From Muricoccus pecuniae (GTDB lineage: Bacteria; Pseudomonadota; Alphaproteobacteria; Acetobacterales; Acetobacteraceae): a DNA stretch of 64,000 nucleotides. The stretch covers positions 160,302 through 224,301 of the forward strand of contig NZ_JACIJD010000008.1 of NCBI RefSeq assembly GCF_014199205.1, in the 5' to 3' direction. Position 1 is the first letter of the stretch. Each line of letters starts with the position of its first letter. The position numbers were made by a program, and so were the translations under genes. Below are positions 43,601-53,566 of the stretch, one piece after another. The notes below the pieces were generated by a model. It was not told the DNA's origin. It did not search any database and was given only the letters and a program-made list of their open reading frames with translations.

Positions 43601-45392
43601 CGTCGCGGGCGACGATGCGGCTGTGGGAGTTGATCCAGCGGACCGCGCCGTCCGACGCCCGGCGGATGCGGAACTCGAGGTCCGGCAAGGGCCCCTCCAG
43701 CGTCCGCGCGCGGGCGAGCGCGGCGCCCGCCCGCTCCCGGTCATCCTCGTGGATGAGGCCCATCAGCAGGTCCGCCGTGACCTGCCGCCCCCTCTCCAGC
43801 CCCCAGAGGTCATAGGCCGTGTCGGACCAGTGGCGGAGGCCCGTGACGAGATCCAACTCCCAGGCGCCGATGCCGCCGGCCTCCTGGGCGAGGCGCAGGC
43901 GTTCCTCGCTGTCGCGCAGCGCCGCCTCGGCCTCGCGTCGCGCGGTGAGATCCACGACGAAGGTGGCGGCGAGGCCGATCGCGCGGTCGGTGAGGCCGAA
44001 GGAGAGCAGCACCGGCACCCGCGTGCCGTCCGGCCGGACATACTCCTTCTCGTAGGGCCTGCAGCGGCCGCGCGCCACGGCCTCGGCGATCGCCCGCTCA
44101 TCGCGGCCGATCCACTCGTCCGGCGTGATCTCGTCCCACCGGATGCGGCCGGCTTCCAGGTCGGCCCGGTCGCGCCCGATGATGCGGAGGAAGGCGTTGT
44201 TCGCCTCGTGCACCCGCCCACCCGTGTCGGAGATGATGACGCCGATGGGGCTGCTCTCGAAAAGCGCGCGCAGGCTGGCATCGGCGCGCTCGCGCCCGGC
44301 GATCGCGGCCGAGAGGGCAGCGGCGAGGTCGTCGGCCTCGCGCAGGCCGGTCGTGCCGGGCGGGGCACCCGCCCCCATCGCCGTCTCGGCGACCTTGCCG
44401 AAGGAGGCGACGATGCGGCGGGCCCTGAGAAGGGCGAGGCCGAGCCCCGCCGCCAGCACGCCGCCGCCGACCAGCACCGCCCGGAGCAGCGCTGCCTGGA
44501 AGGGCGCGAGAAACACCTCCTCCGGCACGTCCAGCTTCACGATGAAGCCGCTCGCCGGTGCGTGGGCGAAGGCGATCACCGAGGGCACGCCCTCCAGCGT
44601 GCGCGTGCCGCGCGGGGCGAGGCCGGCCGGGGCGCCGCGGATCGCCTCCAGCACCGCGGGCATCGGCAGCTTGCCCAGCGTCTCAGCGTCGCGGAAGGAG
44701 CGGGCGACGGTCAGGCCCTGGCGGTCCTGCACCGAGGCAAAGGCGCCGGGCGGCAGGCTCGCCGCGGTGACGATGTCCAGCAGCCGGGCCCGCGGCAGCG
44801 TGACGGAGATGGCCCCGGACGATCGCGTCGCCTCGTCGCCGGCCGTGAGGGGAACGGCGACGCCGACGGCAACCCCCTTCCCCCCGGGGAGGGCGATGAG
44901 GTCCGATTTCCGGGGCTGGCCGCTCGCGATGGCGGCGCGGACATAAGCAAGGTCCGGCGCGTCCCGCCGCGTCTCCTCCCCGGGCCGGGCCGGGCCGAGG
45001 AGGCGAAGCCCCGACAGGTCGTACAGCGCGATCTCCGTGCCGCCGCCGGAGATCAGGTTTCGCGCCGCGCTCATCTCCTGGGCGAAGGCGGACAGGTCCC
45101 CGCGGGCGAGCGCGGAGGATGCCGCCAGGGTGAGCGCCGCGGTTTCCACGCGGTCGAACTCGCCATCGACGAGCCGCGCGAGGCTTCGCGCCTGCTCGAC
45201 GAGCTGAGTCTCGGCCCTGTCGCGGTCCGCCTCGTATTCGAGCCTCAGCGCGCCGGCGCCGAGGAGGATGAGAGGCACGGAAACGGCGCCGACCAGGAGG
45301 ACGAGCCGGAGGGAGAGAGGCGAGCCCTGGCGTGGCGTGTCTGCCGGCACGGGCCGTGCCCGCGCGGATGGCTCCCTGTTCCCCACGTCCAT
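40668..45392 (-). CDS. Multi-PAS hybrid histidine kinase with C-terminal PAS_5-type domain
   Basis: 1574 residues. Two membrane segments (about 27-48 and 300-320) flank a periplasmic cache-like sensor. Five PAS repeats follow (about 375-1010), then a kinase core with the phosphoacceptor His in GGVAHDFNNVLAAV, the N-box LLNLAVNARDAM, and the glycine boxes DTGAGMP and GTGLGLAMVHGF. A receiver (LLLAEDDEQVR, DMLVTDVTMPG) comes next. The C-terminus is a PAS_5-like domain (RRLYLAWEAARSG, LLPHSFVADVL). The start at 45392 is the first ATG; a TTG 51 bp upstream is an alternative. No partner regulator is adjacent. Confidence 0.85.
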   Translation of the reverse strand: MDVGNREPSARARPVPADTPRQGSPLSLRLVLLVGAVSVPLILLGAGALRLEYEADRDRAETQLVEQARSLARLVDGEFDRVETAALTLAASSALARGDLSAFAQEMSAARNLISGGGTEIALYDLSGLRLLGPARPGEETRRDAPDLAYVRAAIASGQPRKSDLIALPGGKGVAVGVAVPLTAGDEATRSSGAISVTLPRARLLDIVTAASLPPGAFASVQDRQGLTVARSFRDAETLGKLPMPAVLEAIRGAPAGLAPRGTRTLEGVPSVIAFAHAPASGFIVKLDVPEEVFLAPFQAALLRAVLVGGGVLAAGLGLALLRARRIVASFGKVAETAMGAGAPPGTTGLREADDLAAALSAAIAGRERADASLRALFESSPIGVIISDTGGRVHEANNAFLRIIGRDRADLEAGRIRWDEITPDEWIGRDERAIAEAVARGRCRPYEKEYVRPDGTRVPVLLSFGLTDRAIGLAATFVVDLTARREAEAALRDSEERLRLAQEAGGIGAWELDLVTGLRHWSDTAYDLWGLERGRQVTADLLMGLIHEDDRERAGAALARARTLEGPLPDLEFRIRRASDGAVRWINSHSRIVARDEASGVGLRQIGVMRDVTKRREAEAALREAKERMDLALQGTDAGLWDWNVETGEVWFSERWCTMLGYAQGEIEPHIRSWERLVHHDDMPAITWVLEDHLAGRTPLYEGEHRLRHRDGHWVWVLSRGKLVERGEDGRPLRAVGTHQDITARRAAEDALRESEARFARAVSVGGIGTWDWEAATDRQVNSPGFEALYGRAPGEVGSKSDFLALVHQEDRAAVEAAIGRAVAGGEGEGFDVEYRIPLPGGGFRWLRSQGAVTLRGEDGAPLRMSGVVTDVTERAEAEQARIESEARFRAVADAMPQMAWSAGPDGRTDYWNARAYEFTGRDPGTLGSFAREDIIHPDDLPALREAWNRARETGEPFEMEHRLRYRDGTYRWVLARALAVRGTRGEVHRWFGTSTDISEIVAARAAAARQAQELEARVAERTRALSDAAQELRAEIQRREEAQSALLQAQKLEALGQLTGGVAHDFNNVLAAVFGSYSLIRRRTDSPAILEVVARGEQSAERARKLVSQLLTFARRGELRPEVLDLASVMLGAEDLICHAIGQGIRCALELPPGIWPVLADAHQLEVALLNLAVNARDAMEGQGTLTIAARNLPRPERPAHLPPGEYVEVAVRDTGAGMPPEVVARATEPFFTTKPQGKGTGLGLAMVHGFAVQSGGALAIESRPGEGTAIRIILPRAALEDEGIDLGEDEGPDAALHGNATLLLAEDDEQVRAMTAALLRELGYTVAEAANAEAAAALVHTLDRCDMLVTDVTMPGVDGPTLARRLRAERPDLPVLFLTAHSPGAEQPPGPVLRKPFGIPALGAAVLEGLGRWSRPSAGDERLLARLRTPAMRRLYLAWEAARSGPAVLPRPGSVDPAAFDLLPHSFVADVLPGEPPRFSYRWVGEALAERLGHPLPGGMATPGAQAEVLGSLEGAYRRCARTLRPLYQAARYDLGDGVPLRFERLILPVSADGRELSELIGVALFDDASP

Positions 45393-45685
45393 GGGGCGGG
45401 AACCGCTCAAGGATGCCTGACCCTGCTCGTTCCTCAGCGGCAAAGCTGCTCACCCTGGACTACGGCGACCGCTCCAAGGCGTGAAGCCCCGGCCGCCATC
45501 ACGGGGCGGAGACCATGTGAGCCGGGCAGGGCAAAGTCAACATGTCGCGACGGGAATCCCGGCGCCCCGGTTCCCTCGTGAGCGTCCGGCCGGGGCGACC
45601 GGGGCCCCGCCCCGGTGCGGCTGTTCCCCGCCCTCCGGAGCCGCGGACCTGCGACAGCGCAGGCCCGCGACCGGTTCAGCCAGGC

Positions 45686-46660
45686 CTATTCGCGCGCGAT
45701 GCCGAGTTCCTGCAGCACGCGCTTGTTGCTCTCGCTCTCCTCGGCGAAGCGCGCGCGGAACTCCGCCCCGCTCAGATAGCTCGGCACCGAGTTGAGCCGC
45801 ACCGCCGCCGTGCGGAAACTCTCGCTGGCCACGGCCTCGCCGCAGGCGCGCTGGATCGCCGCCGCCACGTTGTCCGGCAGACCCGCCGGGGCCACGAGGC
45901 CGCCGGCCGAGCTGCCGACGATGGGATAGCCGGCCTCCGTCACCGTCGGCACCTCCGTCAGGCCGGGCACCCGTGCCGCGTTGAACACCCCGGCGACGGG
46001 CAGGCCGGTGGAGGCGGGGATCGAGGGGCTCTCGACGAAGGCCATGATCTGCCCGCCGAGCGCGGCCTGCGCCATCGGCCCCGCGCCGGTGAAGGGGACG
46101 TGCAGCGCCTCCACCCCGGCCCCGCGCAACAGCCGGGCCAGGAGGATGTGCTGCGTGCTCCCCTGCCCCGGCGAGCCGAAGACGAGCGCTTCCTTGCCCC
46201 GGCGGCCATAGGCGACCATGCCCGCGATGTCGCGGAACGGCGTGTCGCGCCCGAGCACCAGCACCTGCGGGTTGTCATAGACGAGGCAGAGGAACCGGAA
46301 GCTCTCCAGCGAGTAGCTCAGCGGCACGAGATGCGGCTGCGCGGTGAGCGGCGTGTTGGGCGAGAGGCCGATGGTGTAGCCGTCCGGCCTCGCCCGCGCG
46401 ATCTCCGCATCGCCGATCGTGCCCGAGGCGCCGCCGCGATTCACGATGACGACGCTCTGGCCGAGCGCCTGCGAGAGGGCGGGTTGCAGGGCGCGCGCCA
46501 TCAGGTCCGTGTTGCCGCCCGGGGGATAGGGCACGATCAGCTGGACCGGGCGCGAGGGATAGCTCTCCTGCGCCGCCGCGCCCGTGGCCAGGGCCATCAG
46601 CAGGAGAGCGAGGGAACCAACGCCCCGGCGCCGCAACGCGCACCGCCAACCGACTGCCAT
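45686..46660 (-). CDS. Bug-family tripartite tricarboxylate transporter substrate-binding protein
   Basis: 324 residues. ATG at 46660 is preceded by GGGGAGGAC. A signal region ending GSLALLLMALATGAAAQ is followed by YPSRPVQLIVPYPPGGNTD, the family signature, then VVIVNRGGASGT. No transporter membrane genes are adjacent. It lies 67 bp downstream of the peptide-type ABC operon on the same strand, but it has its own ribosome site. Confidence 0.88.
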   Translation of the reverse strand: MAVGWRCALRRRGVGSLALLLMALATGAAAQESYPSRPVQLIVPYPPGGNTDLMARALQPALSQALGQSVVIVNRGGASGTIGDAEIARARPDGYTIGLSPNTPLTAQPHLVPLSYSLESFRFLCLVYDNPQVLVLGRDTPFRDIAGMVAYGRRGKEALVFGSPGQGSTQHILLARLLRGAGVEALHVPFTGAGPMAQAALGGQIMAFVESPSIPASTGLPVAGVFNAARVPGLTEVPTVTEAGYPIVGSSAGGLVAPAGLPDNVAAAIQRACGEAVASESFRTAAVRLNSVPSYLSGAEFRARFAEESESNKRVLQELGIARE

Positions 46661-46727
46661 ATCGTCCTCCCCGTTATCGGTGCGGGGAGACTAGGGGGAT
46701 GTCGCACGCCGTGACCAGAGGCGGGCG

Positions 46728-48329
46728 TCACACGGGAGGCGTCCAGCCTCTCCCGGGGATGCTCTCCAGCAGCGCGCGGGTGTAGGCGTGCCTCGGCGCG
46801 TCGAAGACCTGCGCCGTCGCGCCCTGCTCCACGATCGCGCCCCGCTGCATCACCGCCACCCTGTCGCAGATCTCGGCCGCGACGCGCAGGTCGTGGGTGA
46901 TGAAGAGCATGGTGAGGCCCAGGCGCTTGCGGATGTCCGCCAGGAGGGCGAGCACCTGCGCCTGCACCGAGACGTCGAGCGCCGAGACGGGTTCGTCGGC
47001 GATCAGCAGCTCCGGCTCCATGGCCAGGGCGCGCGCCAGGCCGATCCGCTGCCGCTGCCCACCGGAGAACTCATGGGGGTAGCGGTCCATGGCGCCGGGA
47101 TCGAGCTGCACGAGACGCAGCAATTCCCGCGCGCGCTCCAGCGCGGCAGCGCGCGGGACACCGTGGGTGACCGGCCCTTCCGCGATCGCCTCGCCGACGG
47201 ACCGGCGCGGATTCAGCGAGGCATAGGGATCCTGGAACACCATCTGAATGCGGCGCCGGAAAGGCTTCCACGCCTCCCGCCCGAGCGGCCGCAGATCGGT
47301 GCCGTGGAACAGGATCTCCCCCTCCTCCGGGCGCACCAGCCGCACGATCGCGCGGGCCAGGGTGGACTTGCCCGAGCCGCTCTCGCCGACGATGCCGAGC
47401 GTCTCGCCGCGCCGAAGATCCAGGTCCGCGTCGTGGACGGCCTTGAAGGACTGGCCCTTGCCGAACAACCCGCCGCCGCGATGATAGGTTTTCCGCACGC
47501 CGCGCAGGGAAAGGATCGGCTCGCCGGGCGCCACGGCCTCGCGCTTCGCGGCACTCCCGCGCGGAACGGCAGCGATGAGAGCACGGGTGTAGTCGTGCCG
47601 CGGGGCGTTCAGCACCTCGGCCGCCGTGCCGCTCTCCACCACGCGGCCGCGCTGCATCACCGCCACCCTGTCCGCGATCTCGGCCACCACGCCGAAGTCG
47701 TGGGTGATGAACATCACCCCCGTCCCGCGCCGGCCCTGCACCTCCCGGATCAGGCGCAGGATCTGCATCTGCGTCGTCACGTCGAGCGCGGTCGTCGGCT
47801 CGTCCGCGATCAGCAGGGCCGGCTCCAGCGCAAGCGCCATGGCGATCATCACCCGCTGCCGCTGGCCGCCGGAGAGCCGGAAGGGGTAAGAGCGCGCGAG
47901 GTTCCCGGGATCCGGCAGGTTGACCGCCTCGAGCAGTTCGGGAACCCGCCTCGCGGCCTCCGCCGCGGCGCCGTGCACGCGCATCGCCTCGGCAATCTGG
48001 TCGCCCACCCGCATGAGCGGGTTCAGCGCCGTCATGGGCTCCTGGAAGATCATCGCGAGGCGTGACCCGCGCAGGCGCCGCATCTCCTCGGGCGGTGTGG
48101 TCAGCAGGTCCCTGCCCTCGAACAGGATGCGGCCGGACCTCACCGGCAACCCGTGCGGCAGCAGCCCCATGGCCGCGTTCGCCGTCATCGACTTGCCCGA
48201 CCCGCTCTCACCCACGATGCAGAGGATCTCGCCCGGGGCGAGCGTGAGGCTCACATCCTCGATCGCGTTCGCCCGGTCCCCGCCCTTCGGCAGCCCGACC
48301 GTCAGGCCCTCCACGGACAGGAGGCTCAT
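46728..48329 (-). CDS. Dipeptide/oligopeptide-type ABC ATPase with two nucleotide-binding domains
   Basis: 533 residues, a fusion of DppD- and DppF-like units. Both halves contain Walker A (GESGSGKSM and GESGSGKST), signature ([15 protein letters not shown] and [15 protein letters not shown]) and Walker B ([12 protein letters not shown] and [12 protein letters not shown]) motifs. The start at 48329 follows GAGG and overlaps the permease stop. It powers the DppB/DppC-like permeases encoded upstream in the operon. Substrates of this class include peptides, nickel chelates and glutathione. Confidence 0.93.
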   Translation of the reverse strand: MSLLSVEGLTVGLPKGGDRANAIEDVSLTLAPGEILCIVGESGSGKSMTANAAMGLLPHGLPVRSGRILFEGRDLLTTPPEEMRRLRGSRLAMIFQEPMTALNPLMRVGDQIAEAMRVHGAAAEAARRVPELLEAVNLPDPGNLARSYPFRLSGGQRQRVMIAMALALEPALLIADEPTTALDVTTQMQILRLIREVQGRRGTGVMFITHDFGVVAEIADRVAVMQRGRVVESGTAAEVLNAPRHDYTRALIAAVPRGSAAKREAVAPGEPILSLRGVRKTYHRGGGLFGKGQSFKAVHDADLDLRRGETLGIVGESGSGKSTLARAIVRLVRPEEGEILFHGTDLRPLGREAWKPFRRRIQMVFQDPYASLNPRRSVGEAIAEGPVTHGVPRAAALERARELLRLVQLDPGAMDRYPHEFSGGQRQRIGLARALAMEPELLIADEPVSALDVSVQAQVLALLADIRKRLGLTMLFITHDLRVAAEICDRVAVMQRGAIVEQGATAQVFDAPRHAYTRALLESIPGRGWTPPV

Positions 48330-49165
48330 GGCGCGCCCCGCTTTCTCAGCCGCGGGTTCATGGCGTCCGACAGGCCCTCGCCGATGAGATTGAGCGCAAG
48401 CACGGTGATGAAGATGGCAATTCCGGGAAACACGCTCATCCACCAGGCGATCCGGATGACGGACCGCCCCGAGCCGATCAGGAAACCCCAGGACATCAGG
48501 TTCGGATCACCGAGGCCGAGGAAGGACAGCGAGCTCTCGAGCAGTATCGCGCTGGCCGTGTTGAGCGAGGCCAGGACGATGATGGGCGAGAGGGCGTTGG
48601 GCAGGATGTCGGTCAGCACGATGCTGAGCGGTCTCTTGCCGAGCACCTCCGCGGCCTGCACGAATTCACGGCCCCGGAGACTCAGGAACTCGGCCCTTAC
48701 CACGCGGGCGACCGGTGGCCATGAGACGATCGCGATGGCAGCGACGATCGATGTGATGGACGGCGTGAAGATCGCGACGAGCAGAATGGCCAGGACGAAG
48801 GAGGGGATCGTCTGGAAGAACTCCGTGAAGCGCATCACGGCGTCGTCCACCACGCCGCCGAGATAGCCCGCGAGGGCTCCCAACGCGACCCCGATCAGGA
48901 TGGACACGATGGTGGAAACGGCCCCGACCATCAGGGAGACGCGCGCGCCATAGGCGATGCCGGCAGCGACGTCGCGGCCCAGGCTGTCCGATCCCAGCAG
49001 CATTCCATCCTCGCCCGGCGGAGAGAAAGGCGCGCCCGCCATGTCCCAGGGACTTCCCGGGAACAGCAGGGGCGCGAGCAGGGCGAGAGCCAGCACCAGC
49101 AGCAGGGCCACGGCACCGATCACGGCGCCGGGATGCCGGGTGAAGCGGCGGAGAAGACCCGTCAC
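48326..49165 (-). CDS. DppC-type ABC permease, GTG start
   Basis: 279 residues. GTG start at 49165 overlapping the upstream stop by GTGA. Membrane segments surround the DppC features GSDSLGRDVAAGIAYGARVSL, FFQTIPSFVLAI, and the EAA-like loop AAEVLGKRPLSIVLTDILPN. It pairs with the DppB-like permease. Confidence 0.92.
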   Translation of the reverse strand: MTGLLRRFTRHPGAVIGAVALLLVLALALLAPLLFPGSPWDMAGAPFSPPGEDGMLLGSDSLGRDVAAGIAYGARVSLMVGAVSTIVSILIGVALGALAGYLGGVVDDAVMRFTEFFQTIPSFVLAILLVAIFTPSITSIVAAIAIVSWPPVARVVRAEFLSLRGREFVQAAEVLGKRPLSIVLTDILPNALSPIIVLASLNTASAILLESSLSFLGLGDPNLMSWGFLIGSGRSVIRIAWWMSVFPGIAIFITVLALNLIGEGLSDAMNPRLRKRGAP

Positions 49166-50145
49166 GCGACCTCCACCCGCGGATCGATCAGCGCGTAGAG
49201 GACATCCGTGAGGAGGTTGAAGAGGACGACGACGACGGAAGTCACGAAGAACACTCCCATCAGCACCTGGTAATCGCGCGCCAGGAGCGCCTCGAAGGCG
49301 AGTCTGCCGATGCCGGGCCAGGCGAAGACCGTTTCGACCAGGATGGATCCTCCGACGAGCTGGCCCGCCTGGATGCCCGCGAAGGTGATGACCGGAAGGA
49401 GAGCGTTGCGGAGCACATGTGCCCGCAGCACGCGCCCCTCCGGGACGCCCTTCGCGCGGGCTGTCTTCACGAAGTCCTGGTCCAGCACCTCCAGCATCGC
49501 CGCGCGGGTGAGGCGCGCATAGACGGCGAGGTAGAAGAGGCCGAGGGTGACCGCCGGCAGCACGAGGTGCCGGGCGACGTCCCACCAGAGCGCCGGCCCG
49601 GTCAGGGCGAGGCCGGGATCGCTCATCCCGAAGCTGGGCAGCCATTCCAGATACACGCTGAAGAGCAGGACGAGCATCAGCCCGACCCAGAAGAGCGGCG
49701 TTGCGTAGAAGGCGAGCGCGATGACCGTGATGAGGCTGTCTGCCCAACTGCCCGCGCGGCGCGCGGCCAGGGCACCGGCGGTCACCCCGCCGGCGATCGC
49801 GATGAGAAACGCAGCGCCGGTGAGCAGCAATGTCGCGGGCAGCCGATCCGCGATCAGCCCGGCCACCCCTGCCTGTTGCCTGTGGCTATACCCGAGGTCG
49901 AGCTGCAGCACGCCCCGAAGATAAATCCAGAGCTGCGTCGTCAGTGGCTGATCCAGGCCGAATTGGCGGCGAAGCTGCTCCATGTACTGCGGGTCCGCCG
50001 CGCCCGACTGCCCGGCCATGACGGTCGCCGGATCGCCCGGCGCCGCATGGATGAGCAGGAAATTGCAGACCACGATAGCCAGCACGACAAGAACCGATTT
50101 CAGAATCCGGCGCAGGACGAAGCCGGGCAAGCGTGAGAGCTCCAT
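49162..50145 (-). CDS. DppB-type ABC permease
   Basis: 327 residues. The opening LLIHAAPGDPA and the later KTARAKGVPEGRVLRAHVLRNALLPVITFAG (EAA-like loop), then ETVFAWPGIGRLAFEALLARDYQVL, are the DppB pattern. It starts 4 bp after the receptor gene. Confidence 0.93.
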   Translation of the reverse strand: MELSRLPGFVLRRILKSVLVVLAIVVCNFLLIHAAPGDPATVMAGQSGAADPQYMEQLRRQFGLDQPLTTQLWIYLRGVLQLDLGYSHRQQAGVAGLIADRLPATLLLTGAAFLIAIAGGVTAGALAARRAGSWADSLITVIALAFYATPLFWVGLMLVLLFSVYLEWLPSFGMSDPGLALTGPALWWDVARHLVLPAVTLGLFYLAVYARLTRAAMLEVLDQDFVKTARAKGVPEGRVLRAHVLRNALLPVITFAGIQAGQLVGGSILVETVFAWPGIGRLAFEALLARDYQVLMGVFFVTSVVVVLFNLLTDVLYALIDPRVEVA

Positions 50146-50148
50146 GGC

Positions 50149-51735
50149 TCAGGACAGGAACACGTCGTCGTAGCAAGCGTGGTCACCGGTGCCGAGCTGG
50201 ACGGCATTGTGCAGCCGCTTATCGGTAACGGTTGGATAGTTCACCTCCACGACCCAGAGCAGGGGAACATCGTCCACCAGTATCTTCTGAACCTCGGAGA
50301 AGGCGGCACGACGGTCGGCTTCGGTCGCTGCCACCCGTGCCTTGGCGAAGAGCTCGTCCACCTTCGGATTCGAGTACCCTGCGGTGTTCGTGAAGAGGAT
50401 CTTCTGGATGTTGGATGACACGTAGCTGCGCTCGACGCCCAGGCTAGGATCTCCGTACTGGTAGAGCACGTTGGACGTTGCCTCGTAATCCCAGTTCGCG
50501 ACGCGCGACCCCCAGGTTCCTGCGTCGGTCGATTCGAGAGTTACGTCGAAGCCGATCTGCCTCATGGCCTGTCGGAAATATTCGCCCATCCGGTTCCAGA
50601 TTTCCCCGTAAGGCGGGATGACGTATTTGAAGGAGCCTCGGATGCCCTGTGCGTTCGGGCGCAGGCCGACTTCGTCCAAGAGAGCTCTGGCCTTGCTGAC
50701 GTCGAAGGGTGGCAGCTTGGCGTCTGCCTCGTAGAACCGCGTGGTGGAAGCAACCGGCCCGGTCGCTGCCTTACCCAGGCCGAACCAGAGACGGTTCACG
50801 ATGAAGTTGCGGTCCAGCGCCATGCTCATCGCCTGACGCACGCGCTTGTCGTCGAACGGCTTCACACGGTGATTTACCTCGAACCAGAACAACGGCGAGA
50901 AGTACTCCCAGCCCCTGGTCGTGACATTGAGGTTCGGCGCTTGCCGCAGGGCGGGGATGTCGAAAGGCTCGATATCCGTGGCCGTGGTCATCTGCACCTG
51001 CCCGGACTGGATGGCCAGCCGGCGGCTCTGCCCGTCCGGGATGACGCGCCAGAGAATGCCGTCAAGATAGGGCTGACCCGGCTTCCAGTAGTCGTCGAAC
51101 CGCTCCATCCGAACGAAATTCCCGCGCTGCCACTCCACGAAACGGAACGGCCCCGTGCCGACCGGGCGAGCATTCGCCGGATTCGAGCGGATGTCGTTGC
51201 CGTCATAGATGTGCTTCGCGACGATCGGCAGGGCAGTGGCGTCGAAGCAGAGCAGGAAAGGTTGGAAGGCCTGCTTCAGGACGAAGCGCACCGTATGGGG
51301 ATCGGGCGCCGCGGCTTCACCGATCCCTGACAGCACGCCTCGGAGGCGCGGTGCAATCTCCCGGTTGAATGTCATGACGGAGTAGATGACATCCTCGGCC
51401 GTGAAGGGCCGGCCGTCGTGCCATTTAACGTTCTCCTGGAGCCTGAAGACATACTCCAGCCCGTCCGGGCTCACGGTCCAGCTTTTCGCGAGCTCCGGCA
51501 GCGGATCCAGGCTCGGCGAGAACTTCAGCAGTCCCTGTGTTATTTTCGTGCCGCAGATGAGGGTGGGCGTCTGATTGTTGACGCCGATCTGCAGGATCGG
51601 CGGCTCTGGGTTCAGGATGATGTTGAGCACCCCGCCTCGCTTCGGCTGCGCACCCTGGGACAGGGCCTCCTGTGCGCTCAGGAGGAGGGGTGCAGATCCC
51701 GCCCCCGCTAGCAGGTTGCGGCGCGTCAGGTTCAT
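50149..51735 (-). CDS. Dipeptide/nickel-type ABC transporter substrate-binding protein
   Basis: 528 residues. A twin-arginine-like signal (LTRRNLLAGAGSAPLLLSA) leads into the SBP_bac_5 family pattern: ELAKSWTVSPDGLEYVFRL, VKWHDGRPFTAEDVIYS and PVGTGPFRFVEWQRG. First gene of the operon. Ligand unknown; the class binds peptides, opines, nickel complexes and glycosides. Confidence 0.93.
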   Translation of the reverse strand: MNLTRRNLLAGAGSAPLLLSAQEALSQGAQPKRGGVLNIILNPEPPILQIGVNNQTPTLICGTKITQGLLKFSPSLDPLPELAKSWTVSPDGLEYVFRLQENVKWHDGRPFTAEDVIYSVMTFNREIAPRLRGVLSGIGEAAAPDPHTVRFVLKQAFQPFLLCFDATALPIVAKHIYDGNDIRSNPANARPVGTGPFRFVEWQRGNFVRMERFDDYWKPGQPYLDGILWRVIPDGQSRRLAIQSGQVQMTTATDIEPFDIPALRQAPNLNVTTRGWEYFSPLFWFEVNHRVKPFDDKRVRQAMSMALDRNFIVNRLWFGLGKAATGPVASTTRFYEADAKLPPFDVSKARALLDEVGLRPNAQGIRGSFKYVIPPYGEIWNRMGEYFRQAMRQIGFDVTLESTDAGTWGSRVANWDYEATSNVLYQYGDPSLGVERSYVSSNIQKILFTNTAGYSNPKVDELFAKARVAATEADRRAAFSEVQKILVDDVPLLWVVEVNYPTVTDKRLHNAVQLGTGDHACYDDVFLS

Positions 51736-52144
51736 CGCAGCATCTCCCGTCGGTCGAAGCCCGCGAACGCTAGGCCGAAACTTGCTGACCAGGGAAGAGG
51801 CGAGCGAGGCCTATAACAGGGTCTCTGGCAGCGCCATGCCTATTCGGGGTGCATGCTGGCGCGAGTACTGCCTTCGATCTCCGCTTTTCCCGGAGGAAAT
51901 GTCTCGGGACGTCCGGACAAGCAGCTCGCGCTCAGGATTCCCGCGCAACCCGAAGCACCAGCAGGACAATCACCTGCCTACCACCGGCGGTTGATGGCAG
52001 CCGTCTCTAGATCGCGCACCGCAACTGCAAGAGCGGCGCGGAAGTTCTTACCGGCACGGGACAGACCAGGTCCCCTGCCCCGTTCCCGCCTGGCTGTCGG
52101 CGTGCCCCAGAAGGGCCCGCACGCCGCTCGTGACAAGCGGGAGA
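51736..52144. other. About 410-bp intergenic region upstream of the Dpp-type operon
   Basis: No convincing gene; G+C is lower than in the flanks. It must contain the promoter of the receptor operon on the minus strand and the end of fumC transcription. No clear hairpin or operator is recognised. Confidence 0.5.
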
Positions 52145-53566
52145 TCAGGACCTTGGCCCGGTCATCTCCTCCGCACGCACCCATGCGTCGAACTGCTCGC
52201 CCGTGACATGGCCGAGCTTGAGGGCGGCCTCACGCAGGGTGGTTCCGTCGTGATAGGCCGCCATGGCGATCTTGGCCGACTTCTCGTAGCCGATATGCGG
52301 GTTGAGAGCGGTGACCAGCATGAGCGAGTTCTCGAGGTGCTCACGGATGCGCCCTTCGTTCGGCTCGATGCCTCGCGCGCAGTGCTCGTCAAAGGCGCGA
52401 CACGCATCGGCGATGAGCTCGGCCGACTCCAGCACGTTGTGCACCATGACGGGCTTGTAGACGTTGAGCTGGAAGTTTCCCTGGCTTCCCGCAAAGGCGA
52501 CGGCAGCGTCGTTCCCGTAGACCTGAACGGCAACCATGGTCATCGCCTCGCTCTGGGTCGGATTGACCTTGCCTGGCATGATCGAGGAGCCGGGCTCGTT
52601 CTCCGGGATCCGCAGTTCTGCGAAGCCTGCTCGCGGGCCGCAGGCGTACCAGCGCACGTCGTTGGCGATCTTCATGAGCGCCCCCGCCAGCGTTCGGAGC
52701 GCGGCGCTGCTGTTCACCAGGTCGTCATGGGCGGAGAGAGCCGCGAACTTGTTCGGCGCAGACACGAACGGCCGCCCTGTCTCGCTCGCGATCCCGCGCG
52801 CGGCCGCCTCGCCGAATTGAGGATGCGCGTTGAGGCCCGTGCCTACGGCCGTGCCACCGATCGCGAGGCGGTAGAGACCCTTCAGCGCGTGCTCGATCGT
52901 CGCAACGGCGTCGTCGAGCTGCGCAACCCATCCGCCGATCACTTGGCCCAACGTGACCGGGGTCGCATCCTGCAGGTGGGTACGGCCCACCATGACCACC
53001 TCTCCGAACTGGCGCGCCTTGTCGTCCAGCGTGTCGCGCAGCATCCGCACGGCAGGAATGGTAACCTCGGACAGCACCTCCACCGCGGCTATGTGCATGG
53101 CCGTGGGAAAGGTGTCGTTCGAGGACTGGCTGTGGTTCACGTCGTCATTTGGGTGGACGGGCTTTTTTGAGCCGAGCTGGCCGCCCGCGATCTGGATGGC
53201 GCGGTTCGCGATGACCTCGTTCGCATTCATGTTGGTCTGGGTGCCGGACCCCGTCTGGAACACCACGAGGGGAAACTCCGCATCCCACCGGCCCTCGATC
53301 ACCTCCTGCGCGGCGCGCACGATGAGGTCGGCCCTTTCGCGCGGGAGCTGGCCGAGCTCCGCATTCGCCAGCGCCGCGGCCTTCTTGAGAATGCCCAGGG
53401 CGCGGATCACCGGCCTTCCGAAGCGGAAGCGCTCGACGCCGATGGGAAAGTTCACGAGGGACCGCTGCGTCTGGGCGCCCCAGAGGCGGTCGGCCGGAAC
53501 CTGGACCCCGCCCATCGAGTCCGTCTCGGTCCTGAAGCCTGCGTCCGGGTTGCGCTCGTCTGCCAT
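52145..53566 (-). CDS. fumC: Class II fumarase
   Basis: 473 residues. Interconverts fumarate and malate in the TCA cycle. Motifs: [38 protein letters not shown] and the signature [13 protein letters not shown]. The ATG at 53566 follows GGAGGACAG. It is an oxygen-stable, iron-independent homotetramer by family. It is divergent from arsC and has no obvious partner. Confidence 0.95.
   Translation of the reverse strand: MADERNPDAGFRTETDSMGGVQVPADRLWGAQTQRSLVNFPIGVERFRFGRPVIRALGILKKAAALANAELGQLPRERADLIVRAAQEVIEGRWDAEFPLVVFQTGSGTQTNMNANEVIANRAIQIAGGQLGSKKPVHPNDDVNHSQSSNDTFPTAMHIAAVEVLSEVTIPAVRMLRDTLDDKARQFGEVVMVGRTHLQDATPVTLGQVIGGWVAQLDDAVATIEHALKGLYRLAIGGTAVGTGLNAHPQFGEAAARGIASETGRPFVSAPNKFAALSAHDDLVNSSAALRTLAGALMKIANDVRWYACGPRAGFAELRIPENEPGSSIMPGKVNPTQSEAMTMVAVQVYGNDAAVAFAGSQGNFQLNVYKPVMVHNVLESAELIADACRAFDEHCARGIEPNEGRIREHLENSLMLVTALNPHIGYEKSAKIAMAAYHDGTTLREAALKLGHVTGEQFDAWVRAEEMTGPRS

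Noticed and set aside
40593..45581. Very long open frame (about 1660 codons) on the plus strand, with a good ribosome site before its ATG
   Set aside because: It lies antisense to the hybrid histidine kinase, has low-complexity Arg/Ala/Gly-rich sequence and no domain; high G+C gives such shadows.
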